Below are positions 8,371 through 17,111 of a stretch of 64,000 bases of DNA, piece after piece. The stretch spans positions 62,001 through 126,000 of the forward strand of contig CAYYGN010000003.1 in the NCBI GenBank assembly GCA_964471595.1. Reading direction: 5' to 3'. The position numbers and the translations under genes are program-made. Source of the DNA: JAGNXB01 sp964471595. GTDB lineage: Bacteria; Bacteroidota; Bacteroidia; Chitinophagales; Saprospiraceae. Each line of letters opens with the position of its first letter. Position 1 is the first letter of the stretch. Under the pieces are notes generated by a model. That model worked only from the letters and a program-made list of their open reading frames with translations. It made no database searches and was not told the origin of the DNA.

Positions 8371-9476
8371 GCCTGATGTCGCTCGGCGTAATGAAAGTTG
8401 AGGTTGCGAAGGACTTCCGGCGGCAGATCAGGCCTTTCGGAGCGGGGGATGAGAAGGGTGGAAATGTTGTGGAAGTCATGGAAGATGGCGTGGCGGGCAG
8501 CCGTTTCAGCCAGGTAATCATGACCGCTGGATCCGCCGGTGCCCATTTTCCGCCCAAGCATTCGCAATACCATCTGGGCATGGCGGGTACGCCATGCCGT
8601 GAGCCATTCGTCGGTTTCCGTGAGCCGCTGCAGCAAAAGGAAAGGCTGTCGCAAAATGGGCTCGTCACGGTACAAATGGATGAGCAGGGCGCCCATGGTC
8701 GCCCGGTAACTCAGGCGGAGCCTTCCCTCCTTGCGCATCTGCAGGTGACGGGTCGGATCCGTCACGGCATAGATGTAATCTTCGTTGGATTTGAGGATGG
8801 TCAGCCGCATGGCCTTGGCTTCCTCGTTGAGTTGAGGAGCCTGCCGGATCGCCTCCTGGTCGCGGGCCATCATCCGGGCCACAGCCTGCCGGTAGGCGTC
8901 GAGAAAATGAAAATCGCCGAATTCCAGAAACGGAGTCCGCTCCAGCCAGCGCTCCACGGCGCGGAATAACGAGTCGTGGGTTTCCGCCTCCTCGAGTTGT
9001 CGGCGCTGGTCCTCGGTAAACACGACATGATAAGGCTTCTGGTTGTAGGTGATCCGTTGATGTGCCGGAAGACCGAGCATGACTTCGACCATCCTGAACT
9101 GGAAACTCTGGAATCCGGAGGCCGGAAAGAGGTGATGGCGAAAATCCAGGAAATCGAGCGGTGTCATGGTTTCCATGACATGTATTTGCTCGATCAGGAG
9201 CTTCTGGATGGCAATGATTCTTTCAAGCCGGGATACTGCCACACCGAGATCCCGCTCGTCCACGGTTTCCAGGGCAAAGATGTTGCGGAGGGAAGTGAGT
9301 TCATGGATGATCTGGCGGAACCAAAGCTCATACACCTGGTGAACGATGATGAACAACATCTCGTCGTGTGCCGGCTCTCCGGCGCCATTGCTGATCGGAT
9401 GCTGTGCCTGGAGAAGCTGGTCGAGATGCAGGTAGTGATGGTAATGGATGGAGGTCAATGCCTTGGGATCGCTCAT
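8367..9476 (-). CDS. kynA: Tryptophan 2,3-dioxygenase
   Basis: About 369 residues. The heme enzyme opens the indole ring of L-tryptophan to give N-formylkynurenine, the first step of the kynurenine pathway. The signature HDEMLFIIVHQVYELWFRQ holds the distal His (about residue 46); the proximal heme His is in TAWRTRHAQMVLRM; the substrate loop GTGGSSGHDYL is intact. The start is taken at MSDPKALTS (9476), since the upstream extension to 9581 has no family similarity and runs into the divergent promoter region. First gene of a tightly overlapping operon with the ALDH8-like enzyme and folB. Other kynurenine-pathway genes are not in the window. Confidence 0.93.
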   Translation of the reverse strand: MSDPKALTSIHYHHYLHLDQLLQAQHPISNGAGEPAHDEMLFIIVHQVYELWFRQIIHELTSLRNIFALETVDERDLGVAVSRLERIIAIQKLLIEQIHVMETMTPLDFLDFRHHLFPASGFQSFQFRMVEVMLGLPAHQRITYNQKPYHVVFTEDQRRQLEEAETHDSLFRAVERWLERTPFLEFGDFHFLDAYRQAVARMMARDQEAIRQAPQLNEEAKAMRLTILKSNEDYIYAVTDPTRHLQMRKEGRLRLSYRATMGALLIHLYRDEPILRQPFLLLQRLTETDEWLTAWRTRHAQMVLRMLGRKMGTGGSSGHDYLAETAARHAIFHDFHNISTLLIPRSERPDLPPEVLRNLNFHYAERHQA

Positions 9477-9588
9477 AGAAGAGAATGCAGTTAGAGGGCT
9501 GTCAAGATAGGTGATTTCGATGTATTGCCGGGGGAATCCTGGGACAATAGCGGGAAGAGGAATGGTCTCCTTCGCCGGCATTTCCGCT

Positions 9589-9596
9589 ACCTTTGC
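9589..9596 (+). promoter_or_regulatory. -7 box of the bestrophin gene
   Basis: TACCTTTG matches the Bacteroidota -7 consensus TAnnTTTG exactly and ends 19 bp before the GTG start at 9616. It lies inside the longer open frame, which argues against any start upstream of it. Confidence 0.6.
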
Positions 9597-9615
9597 GGCT
9601 CAATCCGGACATGAC

Positions 9616-10482
9616 GTGATCTCCTACAATCCCAAGGACTGGTTTTCCTTCATCTTCCGTTTCCACAAGGCCGATACGTTCCGGAAGCTCTTGCCGATGA
9701 TGCTTGCCATTGGGGTTTATGCCGGATTGATGGCTTACCTGGAACTCGAATACTGGAAGCTGTCGCGCACCTCTTATGTCAAAAATCTGACCCTTCTGCA
9801 CAGCATGCTGGGATTCGTGATCTCCCTGCTTCTGGTGTTCCGGACCAACACGGCCTACGACCGCTGGTGGGAAGGGCGCAAACAGTGGGGAGCCCTCACC
9901 AACAATTGCCGCAACCTTGCCTTGCGATTGGGAGCTTTACTGCCCGAAGGAGAGGATCGTTCCTTTTTCCGTCGTTTGATTCCGGCTTATGCCTATACCC
10001 TGGCTTCCCACCTCCAGCAGGAGAAGACCCGTATGGTGCTTTTCGACCAGTTCGAACTCGATCCGGAGAGCGGAAAACACCAGCCCAATCAGGTGGCAGT
10101 CCTGCTTTTCCGAAAAGTGCATCAACTCTACGGGAAGGGATTGTTGGACGGGTTTCAATTACAAACTATCAATGCCGAACTCCAGTCGTTTACGGATATC
10201 TGCGGTGCCTGCGAAAGGATAAAGAACACGCCGATCCCTTATTCCTACAGCGCCTTTATCAAGAAGTTCATATTTGTGTACATCATGACCTTGCCCCTGG
10301 GATTCGTCTTCGACCTGGGTTTTCTGGTCATACCGGTGGTGGTGTTCGTGTTTTATGTCCTGGCCAGCCTTGAACTCATCGCCGAAGAGATCGAGGATCC
10401 TTTTGGCGGCGACACGAATGATGTGCCCATGCAACGTATCGCCGAAAACATCGATTGGCATGTCGGGGAAATCCTGGATTGA
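9616..10482 (+). CDS. Bestrophin family ion channel (UPF0187)
   Basis: About 288 residues. The N terminus ISYNPKDWFSFIFRFHKADTF matches the family pattern, followed by transmembrane segments, the conserved LLLVFRTNTAYDRWWEGRKQWG stretch, and a late IAEEIEDPFGGDTNDVPM motif with its acidic cluster. Bacterial bestrophins form pentameric channels; characterised ones conduct cations or anions. The start is the GTG at 9616: it places the family N terminus at residue 1 and lies just downstream of a perfect -7 box, whereas the ATG at 9611 is out of frame and the ATGs further up precede the promoter. Its stop is 2 bp from the convergent lysS stop. Confidence 0.88.
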   Translation: MISYNPKDWFSFIFRFHKADTFRKLLPMMLAIGVYAGLMAYLELEYWKLSRTSYVKNLTLLHSMLGFVISLLLVFRTNTAYDRWWEGRKQWGALTNNCRNLALRLGALLPEGEDRSFFRRLIPAYAYTLASHLQQEKTRMVLFDQFELDPESGKHQPNQVAVLLFRKVHQLYGKGLLDGFQLQTINAELQSFTDICGACERIKNTPIPYSYSAFIKKFIFVYIMTLPLGFVFDLGFLVIPVVVFVFYVLASLELIAEEIEDPFGGDTNDVPMQRIAENIDWHVGEILD

Positions 10483-10484
10483 GG

Positions 10485-12014
10485 TCAATCCTCCACCTCT
10501 CCGTGGCGTTCGGGGCGCATTTGGGGAAAGAAAATGACCTCCTGGATGGAGTCCTGGTTGGTCATGATCATGGCCAAACGGTCGATACCGATGCCGACAC
10601 CGGCCGTTGGAGGCATACCGTATTCCAAAGCTCGCAGGAAATCCTCGTCCAGCATCATGGCTTCGGCATCACCGCGGAGGCCCAGTTTGATCTGGTCTTC
10701 AAACCGCTCCCGCTGATCCAGCGGGTCGTTGAGTTCGGAGAAAGCATTGGCGATCTCTTTGGCGTTGCAAATGACCTCGAACCGTTCTACCAATCCATCG
10801 TGATCGCGATGCCGTTTGGCCAGCGGACTCATTTCCACCGGGTAATCCGTGATGAAGGTGGGCTGGATGAGCAGGGGTTCAACGGCAGCGCCGAATATTT
10901 CGTCAATGAGCTTGCCTTTGCCCATCGAGGCGTCCGTCTGGATGTTCAAATGGCGGGCGGCTTCACGCAGACCGTTTTCGTCCAGATGCCGGATGTCCGT
11001 TCCGGTGTGGGTCTGAATGGCCTCGGCCATGGTATAGCGCTTCCAGGGCCTTTTGAAATCGATGACCTTTTCACCGACCTTGACACGGGTATCGCCGTGG
11101 AGGGACAGGGCGACCCTTTCGATCATGGACTCCACGAAATCCATCATCCAGTAACAGTCTTTGTACGCCACATACAATTCCACCAGCGTGAATTCGGGAT
11201 TGTGGAACCGGCTCATGCCTTCATTGCGGAAGTTCTTGGCAAATTCGAAAACACCGTCGAAACCTCCAACCACCAGTCTTTTGAGATAAAGCTCATTGGC
11301 GATTCGGAGATAAAGCGTGGTATCAAGGGTATTGTGATGAGTCTTGAAAGGTCGTGCCAGAGCGCCACCGTAAAGAGGTTGCAACACGGGAGTTTCCACT
11401 TCCAGGAATCCGGATTCCAGCATGCAGTTTCTCATTTCCTGGATCATGCGGGAACGGCGGAGGAAGGTCTCCCTGACGCCCGGATTGACAATGAGATCCA
11501 CATAGCGTTGGCGGTGCCGGAGTTCGGGATCCGTAAAAGCGTCATGAATCTGTCCTTCCGCGTCGGTTTTGACGACGGGAAGGGGACGCAGGGATTTGGC
11601 CAGCAAGGTGAGTGACTGCACATGGACCGTCAGCTCCCCGGTTTGTGTGGTGAACACATGACCCCGCACACCGATGAAATCACCGATATCGAGGAGTTTT
11701 TTGAAGAATTCGTTGTAATAGGATTTGTCATCTCCGGGGCAGAGTTCATCCCGGTTGACGTATAGCTGAATGCGGCCGCCGGCATCCTGGAGTTCGGCAA
11801 ACGAAGCTTTGCCCATAACCCTGACCTGCATCAGACGTCCGGCGAGGCAAACATCCGGAAACGGATTATTGTCCGGATCATACGATGTGCGGATGGTGGA
11901 GGAAAGGGTATTGACCGGATAGGTGGGGGCGGGGTAAGGGTCGATGCCCATTTCCCGGATCCGCTGGAGGGCTTCCCGGCGGACGATTTCCTGATCACTC
12001 AGATGCATGGACAT
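10485..12014 (-). CDS. lysS: Lysyl-tRNA synthetase, class II
   Basis: About 509 residues. It attaches lysine to tRNA-Lys in the cytosol. The N-terminal half has the OB-fold anticodon-binding domain (LAGRLMQVRVMGKASFAEL), followed by the class II catalytic core: motif 2 FRNEGMSRFHNPEFTLVE and motif 3 GIGIDRLAMIM near the C terminus. Length and order are standard. Possible starts are 12023, 12014 and 12008; the middle one is used. The gene is convergent with the bestrophin gene (2 bp apart) and divergent from the giant surface protein gene. Confidence 0.95.
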   Translation of the reverse strand: MSMHLSDQEIVRREALQRIREMGIDPYPAPTYPVNTLSSTIRTSYDPDNNPFPDVCLAGRLMQVRVMGKASFAELQDAGGRIQLYVNRDELCPGDDKSYYNEFFKKLLDIGDFIGVRGHVFTTQTGELTVHVQSLTLLAKSLRPLPVVKTDAEGQIHDAFTDPELRHRQRYVDLIVNPGVRETFLRRSRMIQEMRNCMLESGFLEVETPVLQPLYGGALARPFKTHHNTLDTTLYLRIANELYLKRLVVGGFDGVFEFAKNFRNEGMSRFHNPEFTLVELYVAYKDCYWMMDFVESMIERVALSLHGDTRVKVGEKVIDFKRPWKRYTMAEAIQTHTGTDIRHLDENGLREAARHLNIQTDASMGKGKLIDEIFGAAVEPLLIQPTFITDYPVEMSPLAKRHRDHDGLVERFEVICNAKEIANAFSELNDPLDQRERFEDQIKLGLRGDAEAMMLDEDFLRALEYGMPPTAGVGIGIDRLAMIMTNQDSIQEVIFFPQMRPERHGEVED

Positions 12015-12120
12015 AGGCCTCATTTTGAGGGGGCGAAATTACGGATTTTCGCCTCCCCTGCGGGTATTGGAGGCGGTGGGATTTACGATTTGATAACCCC
12101 GGGACCCTGCGCGGATTGCA

Positions 12121-12128
12121 TACCTTTG
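12121..12128 (+). promoter_or_regulatory. -7 box of the first giant T9SS gene
   Basis: A perfect TACCTTTG 26 bp before the ATG at 12155. No TTG at the usual 19-21 bp upstream was seen. It excludes the longer start at 12116, which would overlap the box. Confidence 0.55.
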
Positions 12129-12154
12129 CGTTACCAACCGCCCGCAGAGCCGTC

Positions 12155-15100
12155 ATGTACCTCACCCGAACCGGTCTTCCCACGACCCTGGCAGTGGTCG
12201 CTGCCCTTTTGCATTTGTCCTGGGAGACCTCAGCCCAATGCCCGGAATTCACGGCTTCCGACCTGTCTTCCGTCGGATGTTTCAACGGGGGAACTCCCTG
12301 TGACCTGTGTCCGGGCGAAAGTTTCCAATTGACCGCGGAAGGCACGTTGCTGCCGAACGGCGGTTGTGTCAACTGGTATTACGACACGTCGCCTGGGTTC
12401 GACCCATATGCGGGCGAGGGTACGCTGATCGGTTGCGGTTCGATTTCGGCTCCTCCGCCGGCTCCATGCAGCACCTGCCCGGAGATCCTGGCCATCTGGA
12501 TCGATGCCTGCGGTCTCGAACAGGCCAATGAGTTCATGATCCTGTCCTCCGGCAGTGGATTCCAGGTCAACAATTTGGGTATCGATTTCGATCCGAGCAA
12601 CAACGGGATGTCTCCCACCAACGAAGACATCAATACCAACGGGGGCGGATGTAACTGGATGGTGCCCAATCCTTCACTGGTATCTGCCATCCAGGCTTCG
12701 GCCAACTGCAACAGTGGCAATGTGATCGCCGCCGGGCCAGGCGCCACTATACCGGCAGAAGCGCTGGTGATCGTTTTTACCAGCAGTGCCGCTTCCACGT
12801 CCTACAATTTTGACGCACTTTGTCAGGCAGGCCACATCCTGTACATCATGCAGAACGCCTGTCCCAGGACCATCGGAGCCTTCTCCAATTCCTCGAGTTC
12901 CGGCGACCGGACCACGTCTGTGGTGTTGAATAATTGCAACTGTTCGCATTCCATTACGCATGACACCGATGATCCTGCGCTGCTGGGCGACGGCGATTAC
13001 GCCTGGTACAACAACGGCTCGGTGGAATACGGCAACAGCGGATGCGGGGATCCGACGCCACCCCTTGTCGAGCCGGCCATGGTGGATTATCCGCCAGCGG
13101 TGGTGCAGCCCGTGAATTTCACCGTGACCGACGGATTATGTAATGGGGGCCCGTATTATGTGGTGGGCATTCTGGATCCATTGGCAGGGGGGTGTCCGGA
13201 AATTACGACGGACGAATTCATTTTTGATGTCCCTTGCCCGCAAGCCGGAGCAGCATTTCTGGATCTCCCCTGCGAAGGAACCATCATTACCCTGCAAGGG
13301 TCTGGAGGCATCACCTACCAATGGTCCGGACCCAACGGATTTAATGCCACCGGGGAAACAGTCCAGATCGGCCCCTTGACACCCGCCCATGTGGGTTTGT
13401 ACAGTGTAACGGTGACCAATGCCGCAGGGTGTACAGATGTCGCCCAGGCGTCATTCAGTCTTCAGCCGGAAGTATTTGTTGCGTTGGAGCCCCAATCGCC
13501 TGTATTTTGCGAAGGAGCATCCGCCTTTTTGTCAGCCCTGGCCCAGGGAGGTAGCGGAGGCTATTCCTTTGGGTGGGAAACACCCAATGGGCCTCAATCC
13601 GGCCAAAGCATCCTCATGGAAGAGGGAGGCATTTACCTCGTGACGGTGACGGACGGCGTTGGTTGCACGGATACGGCATCGGTTACGGCTATTGAACTGG
13701 AGGCTCCGGATGTCACCATCCAACCCGATCCGGCCGGATTTTGCGCCAGTGGACAAGTGGAATTGTCGGCGGTCATCTCCGGAGGGGCCGGCGGCAATCA
13801 GATGCAGTGGACGGATCCCGCCGGAAATCCTTTCAATACGCCCACCCACTGGGCGGCATCCCCCGGCGTTTATGAGGTCATGGTCACCGACCAGGCGGGG
13901 TGTTCAGGAATATCCTCCATCGTGGTCACCGAATTTCCAACGCCTGCCGTCACCTTGCAGGCAGACCCTCCCGCGCTCTGTGCAGGCGCACAATCCCTGG
14001 TCACTGCTTCCGGTAGTGGAGGTACGGGAGGCTACCTGTTTTCCTGGGTGACGCCTGCCGGCCCGGCCTCCGGCAATCCATTGACAGCCACTACACCGGG
14101 CACTTATGCCGTCACACTGACGGATGCCGCAGGATGTACGGCCATGGACAGCATTGTGCTGGTGACGGGTGTCGATCTGATCGTCTCCATTTCTCCGGAT
14201 CCGGCCACATTCTGTCCGGGCGGTAGCGTCCTCCTGGAGGCCATCGTTCAGGGAGACCAGGGAGGTGCTCTTGCCTTCATGTGGGATACGCCGGCAGGAC
14301 CGGCAACGGGAAATATCCTGAACACCGCTTTGGCGGGCATGTATTCCGTGACCGTCACCGAAGAGAACGGCTGCAGCGGGACGGCGCAAGTCACTGTCAG
14401 CGAAAATGCTCAGCTTTCGATCGCCTTTACAGCGGATTCCGTGTGGGTCTGTGCGGGTGGACAAGCCCTTCTCGAAGGTCAGGCCAACGGGGGAGACGGC
14501 AATTATACCTACACCTGGAGCCATCCGGGCGGACCGACGCCCGGCGATTCCTTATGGGTCTCCGACCCGGGTGTTTACCTCCTGGAAGCGATGGACGGCA
14601 ACGGATGCTCCGGACTGGATTCCGTTCATGTTCTGCCGGCGGCCGTTTTGCCGGTTTCCATTATGGCGGGCATGGACTCGATTTGTCCCGGTCAATCCAC
14701 AACCCTCCAGATCAATCCTGTCCCTGATCCCGGCTGGACGGTGCAATGGACGGGTCCTTCCGGCACCTCCGGTCAGTATCCCCTGGGAGTAACCGTACCA
14801 GGCCTTTATGTCGTCGAAGTCATTTACGGTGCCGGTTGTGTGTCCCGGGATTCCGTCATTATTGCATGGCGCGAAGCACCACTTGTGACGATAGTTCCTC
14901 CGGCACCGACCTTTTGCGCCGGGAGTTCTGTCCAGCTTTCGGTCACGTCTGTCAGCGGAGGGTCGCCGGTAGCCTGGTCCTGGTCCACGCCGTCGGGTCC
15001 CGCGTCCGGCGTGTCGGTGATCGCTGGATTGGCCGGTCTTTATTCGGTCACGGTCACCGACGGATTCGGGTGCACATCCACGGCTGCGACCACCGTTACC

Positions 15101-17062
15101 ATCAGTCCCGTATTGCCCATCCAGTTTCCGGTGCCCACCGTTTCCATATGTGCGGGCACCCAGGCATGGCTGATACCGGAGACAGGAGGGGGGCAGCCCC
15201 CGTTCCAGTATGCCTGGGGAGGCCCGGCCGGGCCATCGACAGCCGATACGCTCCAGACAAGCATACCAGGTATTTATACCGTCACGGTTACCGATGCCGG
15301 TGGTTGTACGGGCACGGCCTCGGTGACCGTTGTGACGGGGTCAACCCTCCCCGTAACCCTCGGCCCTTCCAATCCCGGATTTTGTCCGGGGCAGGCCGTG
15401 GAACTCGTCCCAACGGTAGCCGGCGGGCAGCCGCCCATGGATTTTGCCTGGACCCTACCCGACGGGTCCGCGTCTACCGATATGTCCTTGATGGCATCAA
15501 TGGCAGGATTGTATGTCGTATCCGTGACTGATGCGGCCGGATGCCATGGGACGGTCAGCGCGTTTGTCGCCGCCTGGGATGCGCCTGCGGCTGCCATTTC
15601 TCCTGCCGCTCCGGCCGTATGCCCGGGTCAGTTGATTCCCCTTTCGGGCCAGGCCACGGGTGGACTCGGGCCCTATGCGTTTGTATGGACTGGGCCTTCC
15701 GGCCAAGTGCAAGGACCACAGGTGCCCGGGGCTTCAGCAGGATCCTGGATGGTGACCGTGACGGACAGCAGGGGCTGTACAGGAACGGCTTCTTTGGCGG
15801 TATTTGCTGCGCCTCCTCTGGTGATTGGTATTGATCCACCGGTTCCGGCCATTTGTGACGGTGCTTCGGTGACAGTGACAGCTTCGGTGACCAGCGGAAC
15901 CGGACCTTTTTCCTTTGTGTGGTCCGGACCCGGGGACACCCTGGACACCAACCCTGTCAGTATCTCCCAGCCCGGCATGTATGATGTGGTGGTGACTGAT
16001 GCATCCGGTTGTACGGGATCGTTGGCCTTTGATGTGGCACAGCTCAACGGGCTGGAGGTGACCATAACCACTTCTGTGTTGGTGGCCTGTGGAGATACCC
16101 CTTATACCGCCACGGCCCAGGTCATTGGGGGACAGATGCCCCTGCAATACGACTGGTCAACCCCTTCAGGTCCTTCCTCCCAGAATCCGGTAACCGTTTC
16201 GGGATCGGGCATCATCCAGCTACAGGTGACGGATACCCGCGGATGCAGTGGCTCTGCCACAGCGGAGGTGGCCGGGGGAGCCCTGGTTCCCGACATCGAG
16301 ATCCTGCCGGCAAGTTGCCCGGGCGCCAGTGATGGCGCGCTGATCATACATGGATTGGGCAACGGGCAACTGCCCGCACAGGTTCAGGTGGCCGGTCAAC
16401 TGGCCCGCCAGATAAATGGTTTGCCTTATACATGGCCTGACCTGGCACCGGGCAGCTACATCTTGTCCCTGAGTGATGCCCAGGGATGTGCCGTCACGCA
16501 ACCCTTGTTGGTGGGTGTCGGATTGGATCCCGAATTGTGGTTTGAACCTGCCGTACACAACATGGTGCCAGGGGGCAGTGTCCTCCTGGATCCGGGGGTC
16601 AATTTTTCACCCGTTATCTGGATGTGGGACCCACCTGCGGGATTGAGTTGCTCCGATTGCCGGACGCCGGTAGCCATGCCGGGACAATCCACGGTTTATT
16701 CGCTGACGGCCACGGATGATCAGGGATGTGCAGCCACGGCCACCGTCACCATCCAGGTGGTGGCAGATACCCGTGTGTACATTCCCGGCGCATTCAGTCC
16801 CAATGAAGACGGGATCAATGACTACTTTTTCGTGCAGGCCGCCGACCCATCGCTACTTGTGACATCCATGCGGATCTATGACCGGTGGGGCAATGCACTC
16901 TTTGAAACTTTTGATGTGCCGGCCAACGATGCAATCTTTGGCTGGAGCGGAAAATACCGGGGCAAGATCCTGGATCCTGCTGTCTATGTGTATGTTGTGG
17001 TTTTGAAGTTTGCGGATGGGCAGGAACGCCTGTACCGGGGAGAGATAACCTTAATGCGTTAA
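12155..17062 (+). CDS. Giant T9SS type B surface protein with repeated Ig/PKD-like domains
   Basis: About 1635 residues. A signal peptide (RTGLPTTLAVVAALLHLSWE...) is followed by a Cys-rich N-terminal module (about 20-350) containing WYYDTSPGFDPYAGEGTL, then about a dozen and a half beta-sandwich repeats of 75-80 residues. Each repeat contains variants of CxG, SYxWxxPxG, Yx VTVTDxxGC. The C terminus is the gliding-associated/type B sorting domain: YIPGAFSPNEDGINDYFF, IYDRWGNALFE, then a final GEITLMR. This marks export by the type IX system and display or release at the surface. Adhesion or matrix function is inferred from architecture only. It is followed at 50 bp by a paralogous gene. Confidence 0.9.
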   Translation: MYLTRTGLPTTLAVVAALLHLSWETSAQCPEFTASDLSSVGCFNGGTPCDLCPGESFQLTAEGTLLPNGGCVNWYYDTSPGFDPYAGEGTLIGCGSISAPPPAPCSTCPEILAIWIDACGLEQANEFMILSSGSGFQVNNLGIDFDPSNNGMSPTNEDINTNGGGCNWMVPNPSLVSAIQASANCNSGNVIAAGPGATIPAEALVIVFTSSAASTSYNFDALCQAGHILYIMQNACPRTIGAFSNSSSSGDRTTSVVLNNCNCSHSITHDTDDPALLGDGDYAWYNNGSVEYGNSGCGDPTPPLVEPAMVDYPPAVVQPVNFTVTDGLCNGGPYYVVGILDPLAGGCPEITTDEFIFDVPCPQAGAAFLDLPCEGTIITLQGSGGITYQWSGPNGFNATGETVQIGPLTPAHVGLYSVTVTNAAGCTDVAQASFSLQPEVFVALEPQSPVFCEGASAFLSALAQGGSGGYSFGWETPNGPQSGQSILMEEGGIYLVTVTDGVGCTDTASVTAIELEAPDVTIQPDPAGFCASGQVELSAVISGGAGGNQMQWTDPAGNPFNTPTHWAASPGVYEVMVTDQAGCSGISSIVVTEFPTPAVTLQADPPALCAGAQSLVTASGSGGTGGYLFSWVTPAGPASGNPLTATTPGTYAVTLTDAAGCTAMDSIVLVTGVDLIVSISPDPATFCPGGSVLLEAIVQGDQGGALAFMWDTPAGPATGNILNTALAGMYSVTVTEENGCSGTAQVTVSENAQLSIAFTADSVWVCAGGQALLEGQANGGDGNYTYTWSHPGGPTPGDSLWVSDPGVYLLEAMDGNGCSGLDSVHVLPAAVLPVSIMAGMDSICPGQSTTLQINPVPDPGWTVQWTGPSGTSGQYPLGVTVPGLYVVEVIYGAGCVSRDSVIIAWREAPLVTIVPPAPTFCAGSSVQLSVTSVSGGSPVAWSWSTPSGPASGVSVIAGLAGLYSVTVTDGFGCTSTAATTVTISPVLPIQFPVPTVSICAGTQAWLIPETGGGQPPFQYAWGGPAGPSTADTLQTSIPGIYTVTVTDAGGCTGTASVTVVTGSTLPVTLGPSNPGFCPGQAVELVPTVAGGQPPMDFAWTLPDGSASTDMSLMASMAGLYVVSVTDAAGCHGTVSAFVAAWDAPAAAISPAAPAVCPGQLIPLSGQATGGLGPYAFVWTGPSGQVQGPQVPGASAGSWMVTVTDSRGCTGTASLAVFAAPPLVIGIDPPVPAICDGASVTVTASVTSGTGPFSFVWSGPGDTLDTNPVSISQPGMYDVVVTDASGCTGSLAFDVAQLNGLEVTITTSVLVACGDTPYTATAQVIGGQMPLQYDWSTPSGPSSQNPVTVSGSGIIQLQVTDTRGCSGSATAEVAGGALVPDIEILPASCPGASDGALIIHGLGNGQLPAQVQVAGQLARQINGLPYTWPDLAPGSYILSLSDAQGCAVTQPLLVGVGLDPELWFEPAVHNMVPGGSVLLDPGVNFSPVIWMWDPPAGLSCSDCRTPVAMPGQSTVYSLTATDDQGCAATATVTIQVVADTRVYIPGAFSPNEDGINDYFFVQAADPSLLVTSMRIYDRWGNALFETFDVPANDAIFGWSGKYRGKILDPAVYVYVVVLKFADGQERLYRGEITLMR

Positions 17063-17077
17063 ATCCTGTTCGGGAAT

Positions 17078-17100
17078 GGATTCCCCTTCGGGGAAGTCTT
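17078..17100 (+). terminator. Possible terminator hairpin after the first giant gene
   Basis: Stem 17081-17086 with 17090-17095 around a TTC loop, extendable by flanking bases, followed only by GTCTT. The weak T tract and the -7 box right behind it make it ambiguous: terminator, or a hairpin in the spacer of the next promoter. Confidence 0.3.
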
Positions 17101-17107
17101 ACCTTTG
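17100..17107 (+). promoter_or_regulatory. -7 box of the second giant T9SS gene
   Basis: A perfect TACCTTTG. The only in-frame start codons between it and the end of the signal peptide are GTG 17112 and TTG 17121, so either the message is nearly leaderless or the gene is read from an upstream promoter. Confidence 0.45.
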
Positions 17108-17111
17108 CCCC

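Noticed and set aside
12155..17062. Possible CRISPR-like or tandem DNA repeats inside the giant protein gene
   Set aside because: The periodicity is at protein level (75-80 residues) with diverged DNA; there are no short identical repeats with spacers.
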